Part shown: positions 37,614 to 50,454 of the stretch, piece after piece | Numbering within the stretch: the first letter of the stretch is position 1 | How the letters are laid out: each line of letters opens with the position of its first letter | DNA from: Dromaius novaehollandiae | Taxonomy: Eukaryota; Chordata; Aves; Casuariiformes; Dromaiidae | Direction of reading: 5' to 3' | Assembly (NCBI RefSeq): GCF_036370855.1 | Contig: NC_088102.1 | Span: forward strand, 72,797,601 to 72,861,600 | Length of the DNA stretch: 64,000 bases | Made by a program: the position numbers and the translations under genes | The notes under the pieces: generated by a model | Seen by the model: the letters and a program-made list of their open reading frames with translations, nothing else | What the model was told of the DNA's origin: nothing | Database searches by the model: none

Positions 37614-39450
37614 TGAGCACAGTTTTGGTGGGTGCCAGGGCTCGGGAGCACTGTCCAAGGGGCCAAGGCTGTGGGGTGACTGTCCACCAAGCATCTGCAT
37701 GGGTATAGACAGGCAGTTTATTAATGAGTCCCTTATTATTATCTTAGCTACCAGGATCAGGTCTCACTGCTGGGCTGCAAATATCTATGGGGAGATCCCA
37801 GCTGGTGGGTGCTTGCCCATTCCTGTGCTGCCTGGCCCGTCCCTGCCCCTGGGCCTGTGAGCTCTGCTGGGTTTGGGTGCTTTGGGTATGTGTCCGAATC
37901 TGCTGCTTTCTGCTCCCAGAAACCCTGGATGGGGCTGTTTTGTTGGACCCTGAGCTAGGGTTGGTCTCATGGATGCCACCAATGGATGAACCCAGGGAAA
38001 GGGAGCAGGCGCTGAGACTAGTTCTGTGCAAGGATGTCCATGGGGCTTGCTGTGGGTGCTGCTCCCCTGGCAGCACCTCAGGATGCCCTGGCAGCCCCTG
38101 CTCCAGCCTCTTCCCTGGGCTTCCCCTGCACTGAGTGCTGCCAGCCCCACATCCACCCCAGTGCCAAACTGATCCCTTGCTTCTCCTGCCTTGCTTCTCC
38201 TGCAGGCGCATGACAGCAGCACTGAAGCAGATCCTGCATCCACAGAACAGCAGAAGTGCTGGGCTCTGGGCTCCAATGCTGGAGAAGAATCACTGTACCA
38301 GGCCACATGGCCTGCTTCCTCCCCATCTCCCATGCCAGGCCAGGAGTCACCACCTGGAAGAATATGCAGGACTATGGACTGGCCCTACCAGCACAGCCTG
38401 TGGTAGCGAGAGAGGCCAAAGAAAAGGCCATGTCATGTCTGAGGATGGGGAGTGAGACTGACTGCCTGACTTCTGCAACGTGGTGCTTCTGCAAGAAAAA
38501 GCAAGAACAGGGTGCAGGTGGGAGTAGCAGAGGGGACATTACGTGCAAGGATTGAACTGGAGGCCACGTTCCTCCCCAGCTCAACCAGTTCATTTACACA
38601 ATGCCTGCCTGGACCTGGAGTGTCCAGGATTCCTGCAGGTACATATTTGAAGGGGCCACAGATCGTGCCTGCTCCTGTGCACCTATACTGCGGTATTGGC
38701 TGCATGGCCCAGAGAGCATGGGTCAAACCAGAGGACTGTGTCTGCACCGAGCCTGTGTGGTGGATGAGGCAATTCAGACCTGGGACCTGCTTAATGGGGT
38801 CCCAATCTTGCAGGAGCTGGGGTTCCTCTGTGACTCCCTCATTAAAGCAGGTGGCTTTGGAAAAGCTTGTCCAAGGCATCCTGTCCGTGGTGGTGAGGGA
38901 GGTGGTTGCAGTACTACTACTCAGTCCTCGCCTTCTACATGGGTCACTAACAGCCTCCCAGGGGTCTTCTCTCTCCAGCAATGCCCAGGTGATGGTGACA
39001 ACGAGCAAGGGCTCTAATCTTTTCCCACCAGAGGCTTTGCAACTGCTCGCTTCAGCAAAGCCAGTCCCTTGCTATAAACTTGGACTATTAACCTAAGCAG
39101 CAGCTCAAGCTTCACTTTTGCATATGGGTTTGGTGGTTAAAATCCTTCCCAATTCCTTGCAGCCATCATATGGGGAAAGGAAAACTTTCAGACCTCATAC
39201 TCTGATGATGTCTTGGGTGGCCAAAAGTGGGCTACATGGACAACACAGTCTCAGCTGGTGCTGAGTTTTTTGGACTGGGACTGATGCAAGATGGGAAGGG
39301 ATTTGTGGCTGTATAGGAGGCCAAAAAGCATGAAAAGGATGCTTGAGACTGTCTGATGGGACACAGTGCTCATCCCCTGTCCTGGTCCATAGAGCCTTAG
39401 CCCTGTAGATGGCTCCCCAAGACTGAAGTGTCTGCTACAGCTCCACACAT

Positions 39451-39674
39451 CACCCCTCCATCCCTGTGCCCTGCAGTGATGACTTGGCCCCATTCATCTC
39501 CTGCTGTCAGCAGCACTGGCAGGTCACATCTCTTGCCGTTGGGCAGGTATTGAGCGCAGAGATGAGGAGGTGTGAGAGGCTGCGCGGGTGCACTGACAGC
39601 AGGAAGATGGATGGAGGGGGCCTGAGTCCTGGGGCTGAGCACAGCCGGAGCTGGTGCTGGGCAGGACTGGCACT
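39451..39674 (-). repeat. Right arm of the inverted duplication
   Basis: The complement of the left arm, with about 1.84 kb between arms. The 38.1-39.1 kb loop shows no recognised gene, though one minus-strand frame is open for 191 codons. Possible origins are a fold-back element, an unnamed dispersed repeat inserted twice, or a local inverted duplication. I see no flanking target-site duplication. Confidence 0.8.
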
Positions 39675-42600
39675 GCATGGGGCAGGCTGGGTTGAGGTGA
39701 TGCTCTAGATGTTCCTCAGGGCACAGCATGCTACTTTGGGGTCCCATCTGCTGCAGGCAGAGCTTCCACACTGCGCATCATGCTCACTCATTGGAGGGAG
39801 CTGCTGCCACCCCACAAGGGTATCCTCAAAGCATTTCAGGGGTGAACCTGAGAGCAAGGAACATCTGCCAAAATCCTTTCCCTGGGCTTTGGAAAGCTTG
39901 TCCTCAACACAGGCTCCCAGCCAGGGAAAACATAGCTAGATGCCACTGAGGGCAAAGGCAGTGAGACTGGGAATTTCTCAGTGTGGGGCTGGGAGGTAAG
40001 GAGTTGCCTTACACCCAGGCTTGCAGCTGGGTGCTGGCAGTGACACTCCCTGGTCCACACTTGGGTGCTGGCTTACAGGCAGCTGCCTCTTTCAAAGAGA
40101 TCCTCTTGCACAGTGCCTCCAGTTGTCTAAAAACGTGTGGTATGTCCTCAAAATCAGGCGATGGGCTTAAAAACCGCAAGGCTTTTGAAACTGATTGTTG
40201 TATTTCTGAGACAGAGTGTTAGCTTGATTAGTTTTTTCGCTTCTTTCCTCCCAAGGCTACAAACCTGTTCTCCTCTCCTGTATTTTTAGTAAATGAAAGC
40301 TGAGATTTCCCTGTAACCACAGCACTGCAATGACAAGGCATCAGAAAGCAGATCTGTCTGCCAGGAGAGCTGTCAGCACTGACCCCAATGATGCTTTCAG
40401 GATGGACAATGCCAGTTAGGGAGTGGTTTCATAGAGCCCAAGTATTTGAAGGTGATCAACATGGGTCTGATCAATCAGACTGTTTTACATGACATTCCAG
40501 ACTGATTGGTCTCTGCAGAATTTCCTCCTCTGTAGTGGAAGAAAACTTTATTGGCATTTTTTCTTGGTGTTTTCTAGCAGGTTTTAAAAATGTTCCTTCT
40601 GCTTTGTTTCTCTCTGCAGTTTGAGACTCATATTTTGTTATGGAGCCTTGTGGAAGGGGTGGAGACCAACACAGAACAGAGAAAGAGAGAGACAAGCAAG
40701 GGAGGCCCCTCCTTTTAGGAAGTGATACTTTGGCTTGGTGAGAGTCTGTCCAGCTCTTGGCTTCCTGCAGAGAAAAAAATGATGCTAAGCCTGAGTGATT
40801 CAGGCTGCTGCCGCCCTGGATAGTGAGTTCTGCACAAGCTGCAAGAGATGCACTGAGGGTGGCTACCTTGTACCTCATGCGAAAGTGGGGACACTTCTAG
40901 GCAGCAGAGAGCAGTGCTTCTGCATTTTGAAGTGCTCCTGGGTGACCCTGAGAGCACATTCCTCTCTCTGTGTGTCTGCATTGCAAAGGGATGTTTGCAA
41001 TTTCCCATCGTTTCCTGCACTTGTAGCAGATGCAGAGCAGGACGAGGGGGAACTAAGGCAATCAGGGAACAGTATGGCAGTGACATCTAAAGTGAAAGGG
41101 GAAGAAGGCTTGTCCTGCGGTTAATAGCTCCAGCTGCAAGCCCAGAAGGTGTCAGGGCACTAGAGGAGGGAGCACAATGCCTTCTGGAGGCTGACACCTC
41201 GGCGGGGCTCTTGCTGCAACCTGTTAATATTCCTGGGCTGTTTCTCTTCCAGCTCTGGGTAATGAGCAACAAAAGCCTGGAAGACCTGCAAATGGTAGGA
41301 CAGCTTGTGCTGCACAGCTGTACTGAGCAATTAGCAGGGAGCAGAGGCAGTGACCAAGTCAAGCTGGCATCACCAGGGCCCTCTGGGAGATATGGAAAAA
41401 GATGGAAATATGGAGGAGTTGCCCTCTCAGAGGCCTTAGTGATTGTGTCTTAGGTTTCCTACCCTTGCAAAATGATATAACAATCTTAGATCATGGCCTA
41501 TACCCCTTAATGAGGCTCTAGAAGGGTTTTAAAACCTCAGATTCTGGACACATCCTAGTGGCCTGCTCTCAGCTCTGGACATGATCAGGGAAGGTCTATA
41601 GAAATCTGTCTCAGAAATGTGAAGATCCAGGACAGGGGAATGGTTTGTGCTGATAGCACCACCTTAATAGGTCAGAGAGGTCCCAGCACATTTGCATGGC
41701 ACTACTCAGGACACCCAGTTCGGGAGACAGGAGACAGTGAGAAAATCCTAATGACACACTGGGATGGGGCAGCATGGAAAAGCTCATCCCACCCAGCTCT
41801 GAAAGGGTACAAAAAGACACATCCAAACCCAGCATGCTATTTCCAACCTGGGAACTGAAGAGGTGTGAGGAGGACTTGATAGCCACTGTCCTTCATCTGT
41901 GTCATTGCAAGGGCTCCTGGGCAGAGTGCTTGGATGCAAGCACCTTAGTGGCTGCATGCTTTGGACTGCATGCCCTGGGGACTGACTGCTGAACATATTG
42001 CTTGGATACACACATCCTGGTGCTTCTGAGTACTCAAGAGTAAGAGCGTGAGAGTAAACGAAAGAAATCGGTGTTGTTTCAGTTTCTTTTTTTAAAATAA
42101 AACCACTTCCATCATCTAGGGTCTCATTTGCTACACTTGATACAATGTTGCAATACCTTCCTAGATGGTTGTATACTGTAACCTGCTTTGGAAAACTTCT
42201 GTGCTGCACTTACTGTTCATAAGGAGACCTAGTTTTTGATTGTACTTCTAGTTCCCATTCCTTACTAAAAGAAAATCAAAGAGAATTGGGGAGACCTGCT
42301 ATGGGAATTCCTCAAAAACCTTTCCCAGGAAGACTTTATAAGGCTTAACTATCCACTACCATATTGTCACCTGGGGGACAAAGATGACATTCCTCAATGC
42401 ATCCTAGGGGTTGCTGACCTGTGAGCTATTAGGAGAATCTTTTTTTCCTATAATGGTGGAAATACTGCAGTGGACAGCACTATGCAAGTTCCCACATGGA
42501 TGAATTTCAGACATCCTGCTTCTGGCTCAGAAGAAGAAGAGGTGAGAAACCAAGAGTGCCTGCAAAACCTGTGAGTTTTTGTTGGGGAAAGGTGACTTGA

Positions 42601-44049
42601 CCACAGGAATGAGAAAACCAAAGCCCTACAAAAGGATTTCCAAGCAGTGAGTGCCCTCTGTTCCCTCGGTGTGGATCAGACAGTGCAGGGACAAAAGAGG
42701 GGGGCTGTAGCCCTCCGGCTGAAACTGTCTTTGCCATGTGGTCTTGGCCCGGCAGGGCTGTGCCTGTCAGCAGTGGAGCCAGCCAGACATTTACTATGGG
42801 CAATTACCAACCTCCGGGGCCCCTTGCCGGGGGATGCAGATGGAGTTCATACTGTCTGCACCTTCAGGCAAGGACAAGCCTCATTCACAGAGCCTGATTT
42901 GGGGGTTTGCCTGCCCAGGGGCCCAGCACATCCTTCATGTTCCTTTCACACTAGGAAATGGAGAGCTTCTGTGCATGTGGCATCCTTAGGATGGCTTTAG
43001 CACATAAGCTCCTTCACAGAGTTGACTTAGAGTAAAAGCCCATCAGAAAGGCATGTATATCTGTTCACAGAGTCCAGGTCTGCTCTAGCTGGACAGAGAG
43101 GGGAACGGAGCTCTGACCCTGTAACTGGCTGATCAACAGATACCGGGGAAGCATGAACTATATGCATGCAGATTGAGCTGCCTGGACATGTTAAAGCAGA
43201 AGTAGTTCTTGCATGGAAATAAATACATAACAAATGCATCTGAACACTTGTCCTGCTCCCCATGGGGGTTGGGGAATGGAGGTACTAAGAAAGGGAGGAC
43301 AGGAGAGTGCAGGAAGTGCTGGGGAGTTGGAGGAAGCAATACTAGAGTACTGCAGACCAAATGGTCATCTGGGCCAGCTCCTGCTGACTCTCTCGTGTCT
43401 CAGCATCACCATCTGTTGGCCAGAAACGATTATGATCCAGACGTAGCCTCTGGCTCTAAGTCTGTAAAACCCTAATGCTTAGAGGTTAAGGGAGTGTCCA
43501 GCCCTATCTGACTTTATATTATTAATCCTTCTTCACCATGAGTGGAAGCAGGGTCTTAAACCTGGCTGAACTCTGGTGGGAATCCATGTGACTTTTACTT
43601 TCTTTTCTGTGTGTAGCTCCAAAAGTTTTCAATCTGCTGCCCTATACCATGTTCTGCAAAGGATATGCGTCAAGACTTTTGAGTCTAAGCTAATTGCCTT
43701 CTGCAAACTATACTGTGTGACCCTATCCCACACTGATAGGTAGTTTGTGCTGACCTCAGTACTCACCATCCTGAGCTGTGGAAGCACCAAAGGAGGAGGA
43801 ACACTGTAACTTCCATTGGGCTTCGAAATCTGCAACCAGAGCCACTGGAAATAGGGCCAACCCTACCATTTTTCTTTGTGTCTTCAGAAGACCACTGTTT
43901 TCCCCACTTGCTGCCCCACTGAGTCCTTTTTCGTGCTCCAGGTTTGATCCTTCTTGTCATGTTTCTCCCAGCTTTGCGCCTCTCTCCCTCAAGCCCTCTG
44001 GTCCATTTTCCCTTTCAGCTGACACATTTAAGGTAGGTGTCTGATGACT

Positions 44050-45740
44050 GCCAAAAGGCAAGTGTTGTTCCAAGCATCAAGAAGGAGGACCCAGGAATTA
44101 CAGAGTGCCTCAGTCCCTAGGAATATTATGAAATAAATCATCCTGGAAGCCCTCTCCGGGCAGATGAAGGACAAGAAGGTGATTGTGAATAGCCAGCATA
44201 GATTTACCAAGGGCAAATCAGGCCTAACTGAACTGATTGCCTTGGATAGTGAGATGACTGGCTGTGTGGACAAAGGAGAGCAGTAGATGTCCTCCACCTC
44301 AACTTAAGCAATGTTTCCAACATGATCTTCCATTGGCTTCTTACAGTCAAACTCATGAGATGTGGTTTGCATATATGAAATTTAAAGTGGGTAGAAAACC
44401 GGCTGGACTGCAATGGTCAAAGGGTGGTGATGAATGGTACAAAGTCCAGCTGGTGGCTGGTTACTAGTAGCATTTCTCAGGGCTTGATATTGGGGCTGAT
44501 ACTGTTGAGCATCTTGATTAATAACCTGGATGAAAGGACAGAGTGCACCCTCAGCAAGCTTGTGGATGATATGAAATCGAGGGGAGCAGTAAAGGCACTG
44601 GAGAGTAGGGCCTCTATTCAAAGGGACTGTCAGGGCCCTGAGTGCACCAACAGGCCTTAATTGCCATAACTAATCTCTCCTGCGGCCTCCACCCACACTC
44701 TCTGACCATGGGTCCAGGGGCTCTGTTTAATCTCAGTCCTGGGCCTTCAGTCCTTACCTGAGCTATGTTATAGGCATACTGGTCTCTAGCCTTGACTCCG
44801 GCTTTACCTCCTCATGGACCTTGGACCTACGGTGTAGCGAGCTTGTTTCCTGGATGGACCCCCTCATAGCCTTGTCTCCAGTCCTGTTTCTGGCTCCACC
44901 TCCTTTTGCTTCTGCCTGGACTCCCTGGATGAACCCTGGAACTTTTGTTTTTGCTTGTGGTGCCTGGAGCTGTCAATGGACCCCTTAATCAACCCCTGGT
45001 TCTGTGCCCTGTTTCCCCTGCAGGACAGTACCTGTTGGTGCATGCATGTCCTGCACTGGGGTGACCCCCAGCTGCCATTCCCTTAGGGAGCACCAGCTCT
45101 GACTACACCCTGACAGGGATCTCAACAAGCTTGAGATGTGGGCAGACCATAAAAACATGATCAGCTAACCTGAATGCTGTGTCCTGCATTTTGGATAGGC
45201 TCAGGGCAAGTGGATGACAAGCAGCTTAGCAGTAAAGGACCTGGGGGTTCTGGTGGACACCAGTTTGTCCACAAGTCAGTGGGGTGCCCCTGCAGCCAAA
45301 AAAGGTCAGCCACTTCCTGGACTCTGTTAGCAAGAGTATGGGCAGCAAATTGAGGGAAGGGCTTGTTCGCCCCTATTCAGCACTAGTGAGACCACATCTG
45401 GAGTAGTAAGCTGAGTTTGGGGCTTCTCAGAATAAGAAAGACATTAATGCACTGGAGTGAGTCCAGTGGAGACCACTGATCTAGTCAGGGGGCTGGAACA
45501 TGTGATATATGAGGAGAGGCTGAGAAGAGCTGGTTTGCTTTCCCTGGAGAAGGGATGATCTTTTTGCCCTCTTCAAATACCTTGTGGGTGGATACAGAGA
45601 AGGCCACAGTCAGATGTTTTGGAGGTGCACACTGGCAGTGTGAAAGGCAAAGAACCAAGATGCAATACAGGAAATTCTGATGAGATATTAGGAAAAAATG
45701 TTTCACCATGAGAGTGGGCAAACACTGGAAGGTGTCTTGA
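44050..45740 (+). mobile_element. CR1 LINE, reverse-transcriptase region to 3' part, split by a later insertion
   Basis: Sense-oriented CR1. 'Aagaaggaggacccaggaa', 'gcatagatttaccaaggg' and a frame reading ILLSILINNLDERTECTLSK match the CR1 reverse transcriptase (consensus-like LFNIFINDLD..ECTLSKFADDTK). After an insertion at 44628-45115 the match resumes with 'ctcaacaagcttgagatgtg'. It continues to the 3' region around 'gagatattaggaaaaaatg' near 45683. The frame is broken in several places and the Asp-Asp pair of the YADD-like motif is not intact. It is an old copy. Confidence 0.85.
44628..45115. mobile_element. LTR-like fossil (probable solo LTR) nested in CR1
   Basis: A 488-base block interrupts the CR1 reading. 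It begins TGTCAGGG and ends CCCTGACA, an 8-bp inverted repeat with TG...CA termini. It is flanked by near-identical 5-base direct repeats (GGGAC and GGGAT), as expected for an integrase-made insertion. No internal coding region is present, so it fits a solo LTR left by recombination. The family is unknown. A small non-autonomous DNA transposon is the alternative. It is younger than the CR1 copy it splits. Confidence 0.5.
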
Positions 45741-46099
45741 TCAGGTATTGCTGATCCTTTTTGAGATAAGAAAGCCAAAGTCTTCAAAGAGACTTGTAGT
45801 CAATTATCTTACCATCCAGGCCCCACCTCAGTTCTCCAAAGCTATAGAAGCTGCAGCTACTCACCATATGCTCTTGTTTGAGTTCTTGGACAGAAAAAAG
45901 GCATGGTCAGATGATTCACCTCCTGTGATCTTATCATCAAATTATGAAAAGAGATGCTGCTTTCAGGAAATGTCTATTATCTCTATATGCTCTATGAAGT
46001 TAGTTGAGGGTGAAAGGCTTAGATACAGAAGTCTGAATTTTTGGCTTTCACAGTTTGGTGGAGCTGAGCCATGAGCCTGTTGGAAAAGTGTATGAGTCA

Positions 46100-46375
46100 C
46101 AGTAAGGAAAATCCCAGTTTGATATTGGGAAATAAAAAGTGAGGCTGGTCAAACACTATATGTTGCCCAAGCAGGTTGTAGAATTTCCATCCTTTGAGAA
46201 TTTTAAAACTAAACTGGACAAGGCCTTGAGTGATCCAGTCAACCTTTGAAGTTGTATCAATTTTTGAAGTGGTATCTGTCTTTGAAGCTCCCCTGCTCTG
46301 TGTTGGGGTTTGGACTGGATGACACTCAGAGGTCCCTTCCAAACTCAAAAATTTGACTCTGTGATTGTACAATTC
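46100..46375 (+). mobile_element. CR1 3' end fragment
   Basis: A second match to the CR1 3' region starts near 'gatattgggaaataaaaag'. It ends in the typical 'ggactggatgacactcagag' and 'gtcccttcca' stretch with a 'gtgattgtacaattct' tail. Its start overlaps, in consensus terms, the end of the preceding CR1 piece. It is therefore either a separate copy or a partial duplication. About 360 bases of unassigned DNA lie between. Confidence 0.75.
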
Positions 46376-48467
46376 TATTTCTGTTGTACATGGCAAAGTC
46401 AAGCTAAACACTTCTGGAGTTGTTATTGTTTCTGAGAAGTTGTTCAAAAAATGGACATGAAAGATAGGATGTGGTTCTGTGGTTTGTCCTCTTTGATTTC
46501 CTTGGCCCAAAGCTCCATTGTTCATATGAACTGAGGTCATCTCCTCTGGGTATGCTTCTCCAAACTGAAAAGTGCAGAGAAAAGATAATGATCTGCTTTG
46601 AGCTCTTTAATGCTCCAGAGACTGAAGAAGATTCTCAGTCTCCAAATCTCCATATTAGCTGAACTAATAAGGGTGTTTGGTGAAAGTGGCTTGTTTTCAA
46701 GTTCTGCTGTACACCTTAAGCCAGGCACTTCTCCACATCCATATCTCTCTGAGATTTTCAAGGGGGAAGCAGAGAGAGGTATTACTGAAATGTAAGTGAG
46801 TCTCATTGTCTTTCAGCCTTGGTTGGAATTCCCAGTGCCAGACCCACGAGCAAGGAAATAGTGTCTTCAGAAATTTCCCATAGTTTTCTCTTGCAAAAGG
46901 GAAATGGCTCAGAGAGGAAAAGACAGGGAAGACAAGGACAAGTGATAAGGAACACTTGTGTGGGTTTTGTATCCCTCACCCCTAGACATCTGCATTGCAG
47001 AAATCTGTGTGTGTTCTGTGCACACTGTGCTCCATTTGTGGAAAAGGGAGAGCAGAGGTCAGCTTTTGTTATTTGAACTTCTCCTTTCCTCTCTGTGGGA
47101 GAGAGCCCCTCCATGCTTTCCCAACATCTGCTGTCTTTCTACATAATCCTTCTGAAACCTCTTACAGTCCTTATCTCATGCCTGCTCTGCAGGGTCCTGG
47201 GTTTCAGTTCCTCAGTCAAAGATTTGTCCTTCCAGCAGTAGCTACCTGGATGAGTTACTTTTGGAGCTTTTACGGGTCTGTAATTCTGTCTTTGCTGATA
47301 GCATAGGCATAACTCTTCATTCCTTCCCAACCCAGTTTGTTCATTGTAAAAACCTTCTGTGCCTGCCTCAGTGGAGTCCTTGTCATGTCATTGTGGGTAC
47401 TTTAAAGATGTTTTTTCTGTGTTTCCCAGACTGGGAAGCTCTGATGTTGGTGAGAGGGAAGAGTGATGTTTCTTCTGGGGTATGACACACCGTACTTTCT
47501 TCCCAAAACAGGAAACTCACTGGTCTGCCTCCTTACTACACAACTGTTGAGAAGGCAGGTCTGAAGATTACATTATCAGAGTGTATATTCAAGTAATGAT
47601 CCCCATTGACCAGAAAGGATTCCTGGGTGAGGACCAGAACCGTCCTTGTAATGAATATTTAGGGAGCTTACTGTTAGAGATGGGGCATGTCCAGAGACTG
47701 ATTTCCCTCCCTCTCCTCCAGTATTTTCAAAGAGGGATTGTTTAACTTCTGGGGTTGCCCATTTCCATTTAGAGACTTAGGGACAGGCCAGAGAACAAGG
47801 AAATATTTGTGCTGATAAAACAAGATATCAGGAGTGGGGGGAGGCCAATATAATGCTCTGTGTCTTAAGGTTTCGTAGTTATGAAAAAGGAGTCTCAGCA
47901 AAGAGGGAAGAAGCAGATGGGTAGCAAATGCCTACAAGAAAGGTGATGAATAGTCATTGTCCTGCCAGACTTCAGTCCTGCCTATGGGAAGACAAACAAT
48001 GTTATCTTTTAAAAGCACTTTCTCTGTGTTTCAGTCGCATAATCTCAGTGTCCCAAACTGAACAGTCTATCACAGAGCATGAAATCCATCACGAAGGTGA
48101 AGCTACTCTGGTTAGTAACCTTAGTACAACTTTCCATAATGGTCATTGCCAAACAACCAGTTCAAAAATGAACTAAAGAATGAGACTATTACACATCATG
48201 CTATATCAAGACATTTTACAGCTTGGGCAGAACTTGGCTTTTGCAGCACCTGTTTTATTTTACCCACTCCTTGGGAAGCCTTTTGACAAGCTGTTTCTAA
48301 TTGATCTGTGTCTAAGTTTTCCTTTAGATCTTGTATGACTCTCTCTGTACAGCACCAGTGACACTGCCCACTGGAGAGGTTTTTCACCTGGGAGATACAT
48401 GACTGTAGTAGCAAGGAATTAACGATCTTCCCCTCTATACTTCACACAGAAAGCGTGCATCAAACTA
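46376..48467. other. Intergenic DNA upstream of the first receptor
   Basis: About 2 kb of AT-richer DNA with no recognised exon. The short frames here have no receptor-like or other domain content. Any 5' UTR exon of the receptor at 48468 would lie here but cannot be placed. Confidence 0.5.
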
Positions 48468-49393
48468 ATGGCAGAAAGCAATTGCACTCAAGTGACTGAA
48501 TTCAGTTTAATGGGGTTCCCAGATGATCCAGTGATTCAGGTTACCCTCTTTCTGATGTTTCTGCTTATCTATCTTGTCACCATCCTGGGGAACCTGGGGA
48601 TAATCACATTAATCAGGACCAGCCCTCAACTCCACTCCCCCATGTGTTATTTCCTGGGCAATCTGGCTTTTGTGGACATCTGTTCTTCCACAGTCATCAC
48701 CCCCAAGATACTGGTTGACTTTATGTCAGAGGAGAAGAGTGTTGCTTATGCTGGGTGTGTAGCTCAAGTGTTCATTTTTGATATTTTGGGGATTGCTGAA
48801 TGTTTCCTGCTGGCTATGATGGCATATGACTGTTACATGGCCATTTGTCATCCCCTGGTATATTCAGTTGTTATGTCTCTAAGACTCTGTTTCCAGCTGA
48901 TGGTTGGGTTGTATCTGTTGGACTGATGAACGGCATAGGTCACACCATGGGCATATTAAATGTATCCTTCTGCGGCTCCAATGTCATTAATTTGTTTTTC
49001 TGTGACATCTCTCTTCTGATTTTACTCTCAACTTCTGACACCACCCTCAACTGCATCATTCTCACAACTTCTGCTAACTTACATGGTGTTTCCAGCAGTC
49101 TCATTGTCCTGATCTCCTACATTGCCATCCTCTCCACTGTCCTGAGGATCCACTCAGCCAAAGGCAAATGCAAAGCCTTCTCCACCTGTGCCTCACACCT
49201 GACTGTTGTGAGCATCTTCTATGGGACAGCCTTCTTTATTTATTTAAAACCAAGCTCAGAAAAATCAAGAGGAGGAGACAAATGGGCTGTGGTGTTCTAT
49301 ACAGTGGTGACTCCCATGCTGAACCCCTTGATCTACAGTCTGAGGAATAAGGAAGTGAAGGAGGCTCTGAGGAGGATCACAAGAATAAAATAA
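48468..49393 (+). pseudogene. Olfactory receptor pseudogene (class II, OR5/8/9-like)
   Basis: A nearly complete seven-helix odorant receptor. It starts MAESNCTQVTEFSLMGFPDD, with the N-glycosylation site NCT and the helix-1 motif GNLGIITLIRT. Helix 3 ends MAYDCYMAIC, where the usual DRY arginine is Cys. A single frameshift near 48910-48920 (one base apparently lost in CTGTTGG) stops the frame after LMVGLYLLD. The following frame then continues with [36 protein letters not shown] and stops at 49393. Helix 2 reads PMCYFLGNL instead of the usual PMYFFL. It is probably dead, and fairly recently, since only one frame break is seen. Confidence 0.9.
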
Positions 49394-50450
49394 AGCTGAA
49401 TGTTATATGTTTATGGCCAGAGAGAATGAAGGTGACAGGCTCAGTTTTTGATGATATATCTCAGATTGACAATATTCTTTGGGTTTTCTTCACTTTGACT
49501 TTCATAATGCATTGGCTGATTCATTATCCTCAATTGGTTCAGGGTTAAGTAAGTTAACTGATTAAACTGATTTAACTCAGTTCTCCAATTGCTGATAACT
49601 GTTTTCAGCAGTTAATTTAAACTAATGAAGACATAGGCAGAGGACTGCAAGCATGCAATTTTCATCATCTTACATTTTGTTTTCTTGCATTTATTCAATC
49701 TCATGTACCAGGCCAAAGCCTTTCATACATAAAACTTAATCCAGAAGAATATTTCAAAAATTTCTATAATTGGTTGGACTCAGATCATGAACTATGATGT
49801 GTGGTACTTCACTGCTACTTAATGAGACCACCACAGCACATCAGTGGGGCATGGTTTTCTGTTACCTAAAAAGGTAGATTGCAGACTGTGGGCTCTCTCT
49901 TGTACTTAGCAAATCAAAGTAACTATGGGATAAATTCTATTATTCTACTGAATAAAATTCCATTTCAACAAAGTGTTGTAAGGTCATTAAAGGCTATAAT
50001 AACTGGCCTCAGGGCATCAACATCTTTAGCAAGAAAATTACAAATGACAGAAAATAACTGGCATGATATCCTGGAATTTTTTTTTCTTCTTTGTATTCAA
50101 ACCTCATTAAATGACTAACAGTAGGATACATCTGATTTAATTTTAAGCAGCTGAAAATTTAAATATGATATTCAGATGACCAATGAAGAAGTACATGCAC
50201 TTCTAAAGGTCACCTTTATCTTAAGTTACAGTAGCAATGAATCTCCTGCAGTCTATCTGCAAATAGAATCTCTGGAAGACATACAAAAAGTGCATTGCCT
50301 TGTTGAATACATAAAAAGCAAAAATGCTCCAATTATTTTCTCATTTATAGGTCATTTAGAGTGAGTTACTTTTGTTTTACATCAGTCCATATAGACTACA
50401 GTGTCCTTAAGAACCATGGTGAGATCTGGAGTGATGGCTTAGTCTTGGTG
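49394..50450. other. AT-rich intergenic DNA
   Basis: No gene or clear repeat recognised. Poly-T and poly-A short runs are frequent and GC content is low compared with the left half of the window. Confidence 0.5.
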
Positions 50451-50454
50451 ATAT

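Larger units (their letters stand above)
35830..44040. other. About 8 kb with no recognised gene
   Basis: Upstream of TBX10 I find no exon chain I can name on either strand. Neither of the human neighbours that I looked for (ACY3, NUDT8) is visible. The stretch has many mid-length reading frames but none with domain-like content. It contains an inverted duplication (37390-37613 and 39451-39674). An AT-richer patch at about 37170-37240 could be a conserved noncoding element. GC content falls gradually to the right. Confidence 0.5.

Noticed and set aside
37421-37708. A small protein gene in the left inverted arm
   Set aside because: Both arms keep the frame, but there is no start context, family likeness or splice partner. 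Kept as a repeat instead.
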